64,000 bases of DNA from assembly GCF_008369915.1 (NCBI RefSeq), contig NZ_VSRN01000001.1:4956501-5020500 (forward strand). The letters run 5' to 3'. Source of the stretch: Dyadobacter sp. UC 10. GTDB taxonomy: Bacteria; Bacteroidota; Bacteroidia; Cytophagales; Spirosomataceae. The position numbers were made by a program, and so were the translations under genes. This document shows, piece by piece, positions 42,963-51,082 of the stretch. The notes below the pieces were generated by a model. That model was not told the origin of the DNA and searched no databases. It worked only from the letters and a program-made list of their open reading frames with translations. Each line of letters starts with the position of its first letter. Within the stretch, counting starts at the first letter, position 1.

Positions 42963-43214
42963 AGAGTGTCAGAACACTGATGATTCGGGGCTGATTTTTT
43001 ACGAAAATGGTTTTTACGGCCATTTCAAGACTTGCCTGTCGGTATTCAGTAACAGGCTGTTGGTTTTCGGGCAAGCAGGGTTATATGCTGTAAAGTTAAA
43101 AATCGACAGGGGATTGACAACATTGAATCTCCTAAATGCTCAGGCAGTATCCCAGGCGCATATTCTACCACAAAACAGGCCCTTAAAACATGGAATGATT
43201 ATTGAAGGGTAGTT

Positions 43215-44291
43215 ATGAAAACACACTCAAACGTTCATCCAAACCGAATGAATAAATCCAATTGGCGCAAATCCGGCGCCACGAACACTGATACCTCATT
43301 AAGCCGCAGGCGATTTTTTCGCCAAACTGGGGCGGCGATCATTTCCACGACGTTCCTTACTTCCTGTGAAGGACTGATCGATGAAGTCTTCCCGAAAAAG
43401 AACAATCCCGAAGGTACGGGAGGAGACAAGCCACAATTGGACCAGACACTCGCGTTTTTTGGCGACAGCCTGACCATCGGCGCAGGGGCGAATGTCCCTT
43501 ATGGTACGATGGTCGGTACCGGACTTCCCGGGCGACGCATCGTAAGTGACGGCATCGGCGGCCAGATCGCCCGTTCGATAGCGATCAGGCAGGGTGGCGA
43601 AACGGTCAAACTATCGGTGGAAGGTGGGAAGCTTGACGGGGTAAATCCGGTTAGAATCAAAAAGTTGAGCAACGAATTTTTATCAACGCCCATCAACTAC
43701 AACACGTACAGCAGAACCGGCACCGTAGCTGGCGTAAAATGCACGGTTACCCGCGAAGCAAACGAGGAAACAGGCGAGATTTACACCATTAAGGCTGATA
43801 CCGAGAGTACTGCGGATATTGCCGACGATTCCGAATTTGTGCTGGAAGAACCGGCCAAGCTGCGTACAGCCACGCAAGTCCTGTGGTACGGCCGCAACAA
43901 TATCGGCCGGCCGAATGCCAAAGAGGATATCCTGGCTGCACTCGACAATTCGATTGATTACCTCTCAGAACCTAAAAGATTTCTGGTGCTCGGGGTGTTG
44001 ACGGCCATTCCCGAAAACAAAGGGACAGACCGTTACAATGAAGTGAGGGATATTAACAACAGCCTTTCAGCCCGGTATGGTGATGCATTTGTTTCAATGG
44101 AACCGCCGACCGAAGAAGAAATGGAGGCCATCAGCTATACACCATCGGCGGAAGACATTTCGGACATTGAAAAAGGAAACTTCCCGCGTGGTATGAGGCC
44201 AGGCAATGCGGACGAGATCCATATCAACGACAAAGGCTACGAAATAGTAGCCAACCGCGTGATCGCCAAACTGAAAGAACTGAAATACTAA
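43215..44291 (+). CDS. SGNH/GDSL-type hydrolase, Tat/lipoprotein-like signal
   Basis: 358 residues. The N terminus is Tat-like (LSRRRFFRQTGAAIISTTF) and ends in a lipobox-like LTSC (Cys 51), so a surface or periplasmic lipoprotein is likely. GDSL block I is FFGDSLTIGAGA (Ser 85). The family's Asn block may be in VLWYGRNNIGRP. The C-terminal Asp-His pair is DEIHINDKGYEI (about D333, H336). SGNH enzymes are esterases, lipases or deacetylases on glycans. An insertion of about 60 residues (EFVLEEPAKLRTATQV region) makes it larger than the compact family. Followed by a strong terminator. Confidence 0.85.
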   Translation: MKTHSNVHPNRMNKSNWRKSGATNTDTSLSRRRFFRQTGAAIISTTFLTSCEGLIDEVFPKKNNPEGTGGDKPQLDQTLAFFGDSLTIGAGANVPYGTMVGTGLPGRRIVSDGIGGQIARSIAIRQGGETVKLSVEGGKLDGVNPVRIKKLSNEFLSTPINYNTYSRTGTVAGVKCTVTREANEETGEIYTIKADTESTADIADDSEFVLEEPAKLRTATQVLWYGRNNIGRPNAKEDILAALDNSIDYLSEPKRFLVLGVLTAIPENKGTDRYNEVRDINNSLSARYGDAFVSMEPPTEEEMEAISYTPSAEDISDIEKGNFPRGMRPGNADEIHINDKGYEIVANRVIAKLKELKY

Positions 44292-44327
44292 AAAGAGGAA
44301 ATGGGGGGACAGCCGTACCTCCGAAAC

Positions 44328-44367
44328 AAAACGAGCCAGACAATTAATAATTTGTCTGGCTCGTTTT
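44328..44367. terminator. Bidirectional terminator between SGNH gene and msrA
   Basis: Perfect 16-base stem AAAACGAGCCAGACAA (44328-44343) with TTGTCTGGCTCGTTTT (44352-44367) around an 8-base loop. Works in both directions; it lies 12 bases before the end of msrA on the other strand. Confidence 0.9.
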
Positions 44368-44379
44368 GGCATTCTCTCC

Positions 44380-44871
44380 TCAATTCAATTTCCAGTCGGG
44401 CCTTTCGAAATGGCAGGTGTAGCCGCCGGGATGTTTTTGCAGATAGTCCTGGTGTTCTACCTCTGCATTCCAGAAATCGCCGGCCGGTACCACTTCTGTG
44501 ACAATCTTGCCTGGCCATACTCCTGATGCATCCATTTCCGCGATCAGTGCATTTGCGACGTCGCGCTGATCTTCATCCAGATAAAAAATAGCAGAGCGAT
44601 AGGACGTTCCAATGTCGTTTCCCTGTCTGTTCCTGGTCGTCGGATCGTGGATCTGGAAGAAATATTCCAGGAGTGCGCGGTAGGTCAGTTTTGCGGGATC
44701 AAAAACGATCTCAATTCCTTCGGCATGTGTTCCATGGTTCCGGTACGTCGCATTGGGAACATCGCCGCCCGTATAGCCAACAACCGTCGAAATAACACCT
44801 GGGTAATGTCTGAACAGCTCTTCTACTCCCCAAAAGCAGCCGCCTGCCAGAATGGCTTTTTCAGTATTCAT
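44380..44871 (-). CDS. msrA: Peptide-methionine (S)-S-oxide reductase
   Basis: 163 residues. The MsrA catalytic motif GGCFWGVEELF has Cys 12 as the active nucleophile. Other family blocks: GVISTVVGYTGGDVPNATYR, HAEGIEIVFDPAKLTYRALL, FFQIHDPTTRNRQGNDIGTS, and AIFYLDEDQRDVAN. The normal MsrA length is met. No second Cys-rich tail is seen, so recycling must use a Cys outside the standard C-terminal pair or thioredoxin directly. Cytoplasmic protein repair after oxidation. The 320-base gap upstream (44872-45191) holds no gene I can find. Confidence 0.96.
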   Translation of the reverse strand: MNTEKAILAGGCFWGVEELFRHYPGVISTVVGYTGGDVPNATYRNHGTHAEGIEIVFDPAKLTYRALLEYFFQIHDPTTRNRQGNDIGTSYRSAIFYLDEDQRDVANALIAEMDASGVWPGKIVTEVVPAGDFWNAEVEHQDYLQKHPGGYTCHFERPDWKLN

Positions 44872-45191
44872 ATTGTTGATTTTAATGTAAAAGAGTTAAG
44901 GCACAAATTCCATGCCCTTTCGCGCAGCTGACAAAACTGCCAGTCGGTGACTGTTAAAAAGCATGATTGTAGTTCCATGTATATTAAAGAAAACGGCATC
45001 ACGGTCCTGTAATCGCAGTTCGCATGAATGCGTCTGGTGCGATTTTTATATTCGGCATCAGTTTCAATATTCAATATTTGATAAAATTCCTGCGGATGAA
45101 ATTAACACGCAGGTCATATTTGAAGCCTAATTTTAAATGATATTGGATTGAAAGCCAGGTTTAGTGATTTAACGAAGCGAAATGCAACTTT

Positions 45192-45794
45192 ATGGATTGG
45201 TACGAGGACGAAGTTTTGAGGGTTGAAAAAGAAGCCGTAAAGCTGGCCTACCAGCCTGAAACGGTCTTTTACGGCAGTTCCAGCATTAATTTGTGGAGAA
45301 CCTTATATGCAGATTTTGAAGATGCAAAGCCAGTAAACCTCGGTTTTGGAGGATCAACGATGGCTGCCTGCACCTGGTTTTTTGACAGGATCATGACGCA
45401 GATTGGCCCGGCGAAGGCGATGGTTATTTACGCGGGGGATAACGATCTGGGTGACGGCCGCAACCCGATGGAAGTGTGCCTGCATTACCGTCAGTTAATC
45501 GGGCAGGTAAGGCAGAAGTTTGGCAGTATACCGTGCTATTATATCAGTATCAAGCCGAGCCTGCAGCGCTGGGAGATCATCTCACAGATCAGGGCTGCCA
45601 ACAGACTGATTCTCGACGTCATCAACGGCGATCCCGACCAGCATTATATTGACGTTTTTCCTGCCATGCTGGATGAGCAGGGAACACCTTCCCGCGTCTT
45701 GTTCGAACAGGACGGGCTGCACCTGAGCCCCGCAGGTTATGAGCTTTGGAAAACACGGATAAGAAAATCCCTCAACCTGCCACTTAATCCTTAA
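45192..45794 (+). CDS. Small SGNH/GDSL-family hydrolase, cytoplasmic
   Basis: 200 residues, no signal. SGNH block I is VFYGSSSINLW (Ser 29/30), a second block LGFGGSTMAACTW holds the glycine, VIYAGDNDLG the Asn, and the end DGLHLSPAGYELW the Asp174-His177 pair. This is the compact SGNH fold, common for esterases acting on acetylated sugars or platelet-activating-factor-type lipids. The next gene starts 3 bases after its stop and is another hydrolase, so the two are probably co-translated and act in one pathway (inference). Confidence 0.9.
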   Translation: MDWYEDEVLRVEKEAVKLAYQPETVFYGSSSINLWRTLYADFEDAKPVNLGFGGSTMAACTWFFDRIMTQIGPAKAMVIYAGDNDLGDGRNPMEVCLHYRQLIGQVRQKFGSIPCYYISIKPSLQRWEIISQIRAANRLILDVINGDPDQHYIDVFPAMLDEQGTPSRVLFEQDGLHLSPAGYELWKTRIRKSLNLPLNP

Positions 45795-45797
45795 CTG

Positions 45798-46547
45798 ATG
45801 GTAAGCGCACCAATTTCTTTGATGGAACGGGAATATCAGAAATGGTTCAGTCCCGCCCTGAACAGGCAGATGGAAATGCTGGTTTTCGGGAAAAGCGGAC
45901 TGCCGGTTATTTTCTTTCCTACCAGGTCAGCCCGCTTTTATGACCTGGAAAACTGGAAAATAGTCGACGCTATGCGTGGCAAAATAGCAGCTGGCGAGGT
46001 GCAGGTTTTTTGTGTAGATAGTATTGACCAGGAGAGTTTCTACTCGGATATTCCGCCTCAGCAGCGCGTACTCAGGCATTTGCAGTATGAGAAGTATATC
46101 CTGGATGAAGTAGTCCACTTTGTAAGAAAGAGCGATAAAAATGCCCCGCTGACCGTAGCAGGATGCAGTCTCGGCGGATTTCACGCGGTTAATATCGGCC
46201 TCCGGCATCCTACCATATTCAGCAAGATCGTAGGAATGAGCGCCAGGTACGACCTTACCAGAGCACTGCCGTTTTTCGCCGACCTTTTCGACGGTTATTT
46301 CGATGAGAATATTTATTTCAATATGCCCAACCGCTTCGTGCCCGGGATCAGCGATGCCGATTTACTTCGCCAGTTGAAAACGCTGGATATCACGCTGGTA
46401 ATCGGCCAGGAGGATCCTTTTTTGTCTGATAACGAGCAGTTAAGCGCCTCTCTTCACGCGATCGGCGTGCCACACAACCTTTACATCTGGAATGAGGAAG
46501 CCCACCGGCCGCGTTACTGGCGGGAAATGGTGAAGCTTTATCTTTGA
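45798..46547 (+). CDS. Alpha/beta-hydrolase, esterase-D-like
   Basis: 249 residues. The nucleophile elbow is AGCSLGGFHA (Ser 124), with the acid in VIGQEDPFLSD and a His in NEEAHRPRYW at the end. VRKSDKNAPLTVAGCSLGGF and GLRHPTIFSKIVGMSARYDL are typical of the putative-esterase (PF00756) family. No signal, so cytoplasmic. Starts 3 bases after the SGNH gene. Both hydrolases of this pair could strip acyl groups from the same substrate. Confidence 0.9.
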   Translation: MVSAPISLMEREYQKWFSPALNRQMEMLVFGKSGLPVIFFPTRSARFYDLENWKIVDAMRGKIAAGEVQVFCVDSIDQESFYSDIPPQQRVLRHLQYEKYILDEVVHFVRKSDKNAPLTVAGCSLGGFHAVNIGLRHPTIFSKIVGMSARYDLTRALPFFADLFDGYFDENIYFNMPNRFVPGISDADLLRQLKTLDITLVIGQEDPFLSDNEQLSASLHAIGVPHNLYIWNEEAHRPRYWREMVKLYL

Positions 46548-46590
46548 AAATCTGGCACTGCCAGGCTTTTTGCTTTTTCTATAACACCTC

Positions 46591-46606
46591 CGTTCGATAT
46601 CGAACA
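46591..46606. promoter_or_regulatory. Operator-like palindrome upstream of the PD40 gene
   Basis: CGTTCG-ATAT-CGAACA, a 14-base perfect palindrome GTTCGATATCGAAC at its core, sharing the 6-4-6 layout with sites at 35306 and 58595. It lies 133 bases before the ATG at 46740. A partner 20 bases away, as at 35326, is not seen. Confidence 0.5.
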
Positions 46607-46739
46607 AGTTGAGCGACAGCGCACATTAATTTCATGTGGTTCAGCTTGCAACTCTCTGTTTTGCAGTTGGTTAATTGTTGGTATAATATTATAGCATGTA
46701 TCTTGCAGGCTGTATTCGCTTTTAACCATATCCTTCGCC

Positions 46740-47648
46740 ATGAACCAGTTACGAATCCTATTTGCAGTATTACTCATTTTGCCGAATATATTGTCCGGGC
46801 AGATTGTTGCGCCGGAAAGCGTTCTGTATATGAATCAGAAGCTCCCCGGTTTAACACCAACTGTGTTCGCGCCGGACTTGATTTCTTTAAAGGACCACTA
46901 TGAATATGGATCGGTATTTTCAAAAGATGGCAAGGAATTCTATTACGCGGTGATTATCAATGGTAAGCCTCAGATCCGGTACAGCCGGCTTGCAGATAGT
47001 TCCTGGACCATGCCTGAAACGGTTATTGGCAGCGATAAATACGAATACAATGATCCCTTCCTCTCACCGGATCAAAATCGATTGTATTTTATTTCTGATC
47101 AGGCAAAAAACGGAAAGGGTGACAAAAAGGATTTTGATATCTGGTATTTGGAACGAAAAAAGGGCGGTTGGTCGCAGATGCCCGTCAATGCCGGCCCGGC
47201 GATCAATACCGGGAAAAATGAATATTATATGTCATTTACACAAAGTGGCACGATGTATTTCTCCTCTAACGGTGGCACCGATCAGTCAACCGACAAAAAC
47301 TATGATATACGCTCATCCCGTTTTTCAAAGGGTGCGTTTTCACCTTCGGTAAAATTGGCAGATGCTGTTAATACCGGGCATTATGAAGCCGACGTTTTTG
47401 TTTCGCCTGACGAGCAGTATGTCATTTTTTGCTCCGAGCGTCCGGGCGGCCTGGGAAAAGGAGACCTTTATATTAGTTTCAGGAACAAAAGCGGCGAGTG
47501 GGAAAAAGCAAAAAATATGGGCGGCGTGGTTAATAGTGAAGGCTACGAGTTTTGCCCTTTTGTTACCAGCGACGGCAAATATATATTCTTTTCCCGCGAC
47601 GGAGATATCTTTTGGCTCTCAGCTAAGGTTATCGATTCATTGAGATAA
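46740..47648 (+). CDS. Secreted PD40/WD40-like beta-propeller protein
   Basis: 302 residues with a signal peptide (LRILFAVLLILPNILSGQIV). PD40-type repeats are clear: FSKDGKEFYYAVIINGKPQI, LSPDQNRLYFISDQ, FTQSGTMYFSSNGGTDQST, VSPDEQYVIFCSERPGG and VTSDGKYIFFSRDGDIFWLS, each with the S.DG..YF pattern of TolB-like propellers. Five visible blades are too few for a closed propeller unless others are degenerate. In Bacteroidota such proteins are often linked to peptidoglycan or OmpA-like domains; no such domain is here. Converges on the next gene with a 12-base gap. Confidence 0.85.
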   Translation: MNQLRILFAVLLILPNILSGQIVAPESVLYMNQKLPGLTPTVFAPDLISLKDHYEYGSVFSKDGKEFYYAVIINGKPQIRYSRLADSSWTMPETVIGSDKYEYNDPFLSPDQNRLYFISDQAKNGKGDKKDFDIWYLERKKGGWSQMPVNAGPAINTGKNEYYMSFTQSGTMYFSSNGGTDQSTDKNYDIRSSRFSKGAFSPSVKLADAVNTGHYEADVFVSPDEQYVIFCSERPGGLGKGDLYISFRNKSGEWEKAKNMGGVVNSEGYEFCPFVTSDGKYIFFSRDGDIFWLSAKVIDSLR

Positions 47649-47660
47649 TCGTGTTAAAAG

Positions 47661-48188
47661 CTATTCATTCATTTCATTCATTTTACGCATCACATCATAA
47701 TTTCTGGTCCAGAAAGCCTTGTCACGCAGGCTGTTTGCATACGCGGTTCCCCAGGATGATACGACACCAACGCCGATCGATGTCCACATCAAGCCTCTTA
47801 AATTATCCCGGTTTTTTGATGTAGTTGAAATAATTGTTCCGACGGCTCCGGCCAGGGACAATGTCATTGTGAAGTTCCGTATGCGCCTGGACCGTACATA
47901 TAGCTGCATTCCTGCGGGAGAAACAGAAAACTCGTTCAGCAGCGTTTTTCTGCCCAGTTGTTTGCCGTCTTTGATGTACGTATTACCACCAACCAGGTAG
48001 ATCGTTTCTTTTGCATACCACCGCGCTGCGGGGTTGATCGTTGTATCGGGAGCAATATCCTTATGCTTTGTTGTATCGGATATCGTTTGCGCCAGCGTGT
48101 CTGATAATGTGGTTGTGAATAGCAATGTTGCCAGGAGATATTTCGCGGGGTTTAGTAAATTCTGACGAATGGTTAGTAATGCAGGCAT
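47661..48188 (-). CDS. Exported protein with C-terminal hydrophobic region, unknown
   Basis: 175 residues. A signal-like segment is at about 17-33 (YLLATLLFTTTLSDTLAQ), then a soluble part (about 40-100, with TIYLVGGNTYIKDGKQLG), and a hydrophobic pair near 105-150 (FTMTLSLAGAVGTIISTTSK, WTSIGVGVVSSWGTAYA). It ends in MRKMNEMNE. I do not recognise the family. It could be a membrane or cell-envelope protein. Confidence 0.65.
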   Translation of the reverse strand: MPALLTIRQNLLNPAKYLLATLLFTTTLSDTLAQTISDTTKHKDIAPDTTINPAARWYAKETIYLVGGNTYIKDGKQLGRKTLLNEFSVSPAGMQLYVRSRRIRNFTMTLSLAGAVGTIISTTSKNRDNLRGLMWTSIGVGVVSSWGTAYANSLRDKAFWTRNYDVMRKMNEMNE

Positions 48189-48468
48189 TTGTGCTCGGAT
48201 TGGTGATGGTGAAGGCTACAAATTTCGGCATCCTTGCACCTGAGTCCAGAAAAAAGGGACGAACGCCCCTATTTTTAAGACAAAGGCTATTGTGATCAAG
48301 ATGAAATTAGATCTCAATGTCACCAAATGTGACTTTTTGAAACCCTGATAACCGGCCTGCCCGGACCTGGAAACCATCATTTTCCTGCTTTTCAAATAGC
48401 AGCCACGTCAATCACCAAATCGTAATCAGGGAACAATATTTGTGTAGCTGCCTTTTAAAACAGAGATC

Positions 48469-48861
48469 ATGAAAGAACGGGATATGAAAACAGCGGCGCG
48501 GATCTTGCTGGGCGCCGGGCTGATATATGCAGGGATTAGTCATCTTACTTTTGCCAGAAGGGAATTTCAGGCGCAGGTACCGGATTTTGTGCCACTCATA
48601 AAGGACGATACCGTAGTTTATTCTGGTATTGCGGAGATAGCGATGGGAAGTGCGCTCATTGCCGCACCGAAGCGATACCGCGAAACGGTAGGGAAGGTTG
48701 CAGGTGCTTTTTTTACGGCCGTGTTTCCCGGAAATATTGCCCAGCTGGTGAATCGCCGCGATGCCTTCGGGCTGGATACTGACAAAAAGCGGTTTGTACG
48801 GTTATTCTTTCAGCCGGTATTGATCTGGTGGGCACTAAAAAGTACCAGCGATAAATCCTAG
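48469..48861 (+). CDS. Small membrane protein, DoxX-like
   Basis: 130 residues with hydrophobic segments near 8-24 (TAARILLGAGLIYAGISH), 50-66, 75-92 (VAGAFFTAVFPGNIAQL) and 110-125. The pattern LTFARREFQAQVPDFVPL after the first helix and AEIAMGSALIAAPKRYR resembles the DoxX-like membrane family of Bacteroidota. Related in type, not clearly in sequence, to the gene at 21036. A start 15 bases later (ATG 48484) is possible. Confidence 0.72.
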   Translation: MKERDMKTAARILLGAGLIYAGISHLTFARREFQAQVPDFVPLIKDDTVVYSGIAEIAMGSALIAAPKRYRETVGKVAGAFFTAVFPGNIAQLVNRRDAFGLDTDKKRFVRLFFQPVLIWWALKSTSDKS

Positions 48862-48869
48862 GCTGGATT

Positions 48870-49595
48870 TCACAATTTACGCGCGAGCCACTGCGCTACA
48901 TTCCGGCTCAGTTGCTGTATATCCATTTCATCGTGGCTGTAATAGATATCCCCTTTCGAGCTGCGTATCAGCAGGAAGTGCCCCGCCTTTTTATTTACGA
49001 AAAGCCAGACGGATTTACCGTCGCTGGTTTTAAAACGGCCTTTTGCATAATCACCGGCGGCAAAACCGTTTGATTTGTAGCTGATAGGCGGAAGTTGGTC
49101 CACAACTTTTTGCTCAAGTATCTCGCTTTTACCAAGGGTAAGTCCGTAGGAGCCCTTTATCTCAAGCCGCTCTGAACCCAGGCTTAATTCGCTGCTTTTA
49201 TAGTCGGTGAGGCTGCTGATCAGCAGTACCGCGATAACGACAACCAGCACGCCGCCCGCCATGTATGCGCCTGCTTTCCGGCCGAATTTTCCCTTATGAT
49301 ACTTCGCCGATCTGATCAGAAAATACAGATAGGCAACCAGTGGATAAACGGTCATGAACAGGCTTGCCCAATTATTGTTGACAAGGCTCAGCAGGCATAC
49401 CCCACCAAAAAGGGTTGCCGCAAGAATCAGATGGAACTGCTTAAACAGTTTGATGTAGGAAACAATATCAAACTGCTGCCGATCCTGTTCGGACATGGTA
49501 TTGTAGCCTGACAGGATATACCTGGCGTTGTTTTTAGTAACAATAAAACCCAACGCGAAAAAAATAAGGGAGAGAACCAACGCGATAATGATCAT
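48870..49595 (-). CDS. Membrane protein with C-terminal soluble domain, unknown
   Basis: 241 residues with four hydrophobic segments: 1-20 (IALVLSLIFFALGFIVTKN), about 53-70, 72-93 (LFMTVYPLVAYLYFLIRS) and 108-126 (YMAGGVLVVVIAVLLISSL). A beta-rich tail (about 135-241) follows, with ERLEIKGSYGLTLGKSE and a repeated K.F.L.VNKKAGHFLLIR strand pattern, like a PH-fold domain. The N-terminal half resembles DUF3784-type membrane proteins. Function unknown. Converges on the gene at 48469. Confidence 0.68.
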   Translation of the reverse strand: MIIIALVLSLIFFALGFIVTKNNARYILSGYNTMSEQDRQQFDIVSYIKLFKQFHLILAATLFGGVCLLSLVNNNWASLFMTVYPLVAYLYFLIRSAKYHKGKFGRKAGAYMAGGVLVVVIAVLLISSLTDYKSSELSLGSERLEIKGSYGLTLGKSEILEQKVVDQLPPISYKSNGFAAGDYAKGRFKTSDGKSVWLFVNKKAGHFLLIRSSKGDIYYSHDEMDIQQLSRNVAQWLARKL

Positions 49596-49667
49596 ACAAA
49601 AACAAAGCGGTATTTCACATTGTTTCTACTGGCATTATCGGGGCAAACCATCCTTTTTATGAACAAA

Positions 49668-49850
49668 TTAAAGGCGCCTGTTTAGCGCCTCCCTTAGCTT
49701 TTTTACGCAGTTTGAAACCTTGTGCGATCCCTCCTGGTCGTGCCCCTGGGTTTTGACGATTTTGTTGTAAATGGGTCGAAATTCCCAATCGTATTTCCGA
49801 AAGCTGATCCCGCAAGTGGAAAACGGTTCCCCAATGTAAACCTGAGCAGG
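49668..49850 (-). pseudogene. Possible gene remnant: open frame without a start codon
   Basis: A minus-strand frame of 60 codons, ending at the TAA 49668-49670, reads like real protein near its end (FRKYDWEFRPIYNKIVKTQG, then KVSNCVKKLREALNRRL), but has no ATG, GTG or TTG before the upstream TGA (49851-49853). A stem GGCGC/GCGCC at about 49674-49688 lies within its last codons. Another open frame (49657-49878) overlaps on the same strand and is less protein-like. I cannot say whether this is a remnant or chance. Confidence 0.3.
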
Positions 49851-49924
49851 TCAGTAAATGCGATCTAACCGCTGGCATACTTCTTATCTACACCGGTCAG
49901 TTTTTTATTTTGGCACAACGTGAT

Positions 49925-51082
49925 ATGGGTATCAACTTACAGAAGGATTTGATTTGCTTCTCCCACCTCCGATGGGATTTTGTGTTTCAACGACCGCAAC
50001 ATTTAATGACACGTTTTGCCCAGAACGGGAACGTGTTTTTCCTGGAAGAGCCGCTTTTCGACGCTTCGGAAAATCCCTACATTCAATTTGAGAAGAAGCT
50101 TCCGGGGCTTTCGGTCTGCGTGCCTCATTTGCCGCCTGGCTGCACAGGCTCCAATGCGGCCGGGCTCATGGAAGGATTGCTCCGATCGTTTTTTGAGGAG
50201 CGGGGCAGTACCAACTTTATTTTCTGGTATTACACACCGATGGCTTTTGAATTTTCAAAAACCTTTCAGCCCGAACTGATCGTTTACGACTGCATGGACG
50301 AATTGTCGGCTTTCAAATTCGCCCCGGCCGGGATCCGGGCACTGGAACAACAGCTGCTGGCAAAGGCAGACGTCGTTTTTACGGGTGGTTTCACGCTTTA
50401 TGAAGCCAAAAAGTCCAGTCACCCCAACATACACCCGTTCCCCAGCAGCATTGACAAAACGCATTTCCAGTCGGCTCGTGAAGCACTGGCAGAGCCGCAG
50501 GATCAGGCTGCTATTTCCGGAGTAAAGTTGGGGTTCTACGGAGTTATAGATGAGCGTTTCGACCAGGAGCTGATCAGGGTTATTGCTGCGAAACGGCCGG
50601 AGTGGCAGATTATCTTAATCGGTCCGATTGTAAAAATCGATCCGGCAGAGCTTCCGGCGGCGGGTAACATTCACTATCTCGGATGCAAAAACTATATAGA
50701 GCTGCCCGCATACCTTTCCGGGTGGAATGTAGCTTTGATACCGTTCCTGATCAACGAATCCACGCAATTTATCAGCCCGACCAAAACGCCCGAATACCTG
50801 GCTGCCGGCAGACCGGTCGTTTCAACTCCGATCCGGGACGTAGTATTTCCATATGGAAAGTCAGGGCTCGTGAGTATCGGTAAAGATGCGGATACTTTTA
50901 TTTCGGCTATCGAATATGAGTTGGGCAATCTCGGGAATACCGACTGGCTGCAAGCTGTCGACACATTCTTATCCGACAAATCCTGGGAGGATACTTATTC
51001 GTCCATGCTGGCCCTGATGCATGCAGCCGCAAGGCATGATAAGGCTGTGGCATTAACTATCGAATTGAAAAATGCCAGCTGA
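49925..51082 (+). CDS. Glycosyltransferase, GT4-like family 1
   Basis: 385 residues from ATG 49925; a TTG at 49910 is less likely. Typical family 1 glycosyltransferase: ICFSHLRWDFVFQRPQHLMT at the start (a known opening of such proteins), IVYDCMDELSAFKFAPAG, VKLGFYGVIDERFDQELIR, WQIILIGPIVKID, and the donor-binding stretch INESTQFISPTKTPEYLAAG with the E..A signature, then RPVVSTPIRDVVFPYG. Cytoplasmic. Overlaps the next gene by 11 bases, so they are translated together. Acceptor and donor unknown; surface glycan or glycolipid synthesis is the likely context. Confidence 0.9.
   Translation: MGINLQKDLICFSHLRWDFVFQRPQHLMTRFAQNGNVFFLEEPLFDASENPYIQFEKKLPGLSVCVPHLPPGCTGSNAAGLMEGLLRSFFEERGSTNFIFWYYTPMAFEFSKTFQPELIVYDCMDELSAFKFAPAGIRALEQQLLAKADVVFTGGFTLYEAKKSSHPNIHPFPSSIDKTHFQSAREALAEPQDQAAISGVKLGFYGVIDERFDQELIRVIAAKRPEWQIILIGPIVKIDPAELPAAGNIHYLGCKNYIELPAYLSGWNVALIPFLINESTQFISPTKTPEYLAAGRPVVSTPIRDVVFPYGKSGLVSIGKDADTFISAIEYELGNLGNTDWLQAVDTFLSDKSWEDTYSSMLALMHAAARHDKAVALTIELKNAS

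Noticed and set aside
44941..44953. Short hairpin CAGTC-GGT-GACTG in the msrA upstream gap
   Set aside because: Only a 5-base stem and no T run or spacing to suggest a terminator or operator.
49657..49878. Minus-strand open frame with a start codon, competing with the remnant at 49668
   Set aside because: Composition (Gly/Lys/Pro-rich end) and lack of motif are less protein-like than the overlapping frame without a start.
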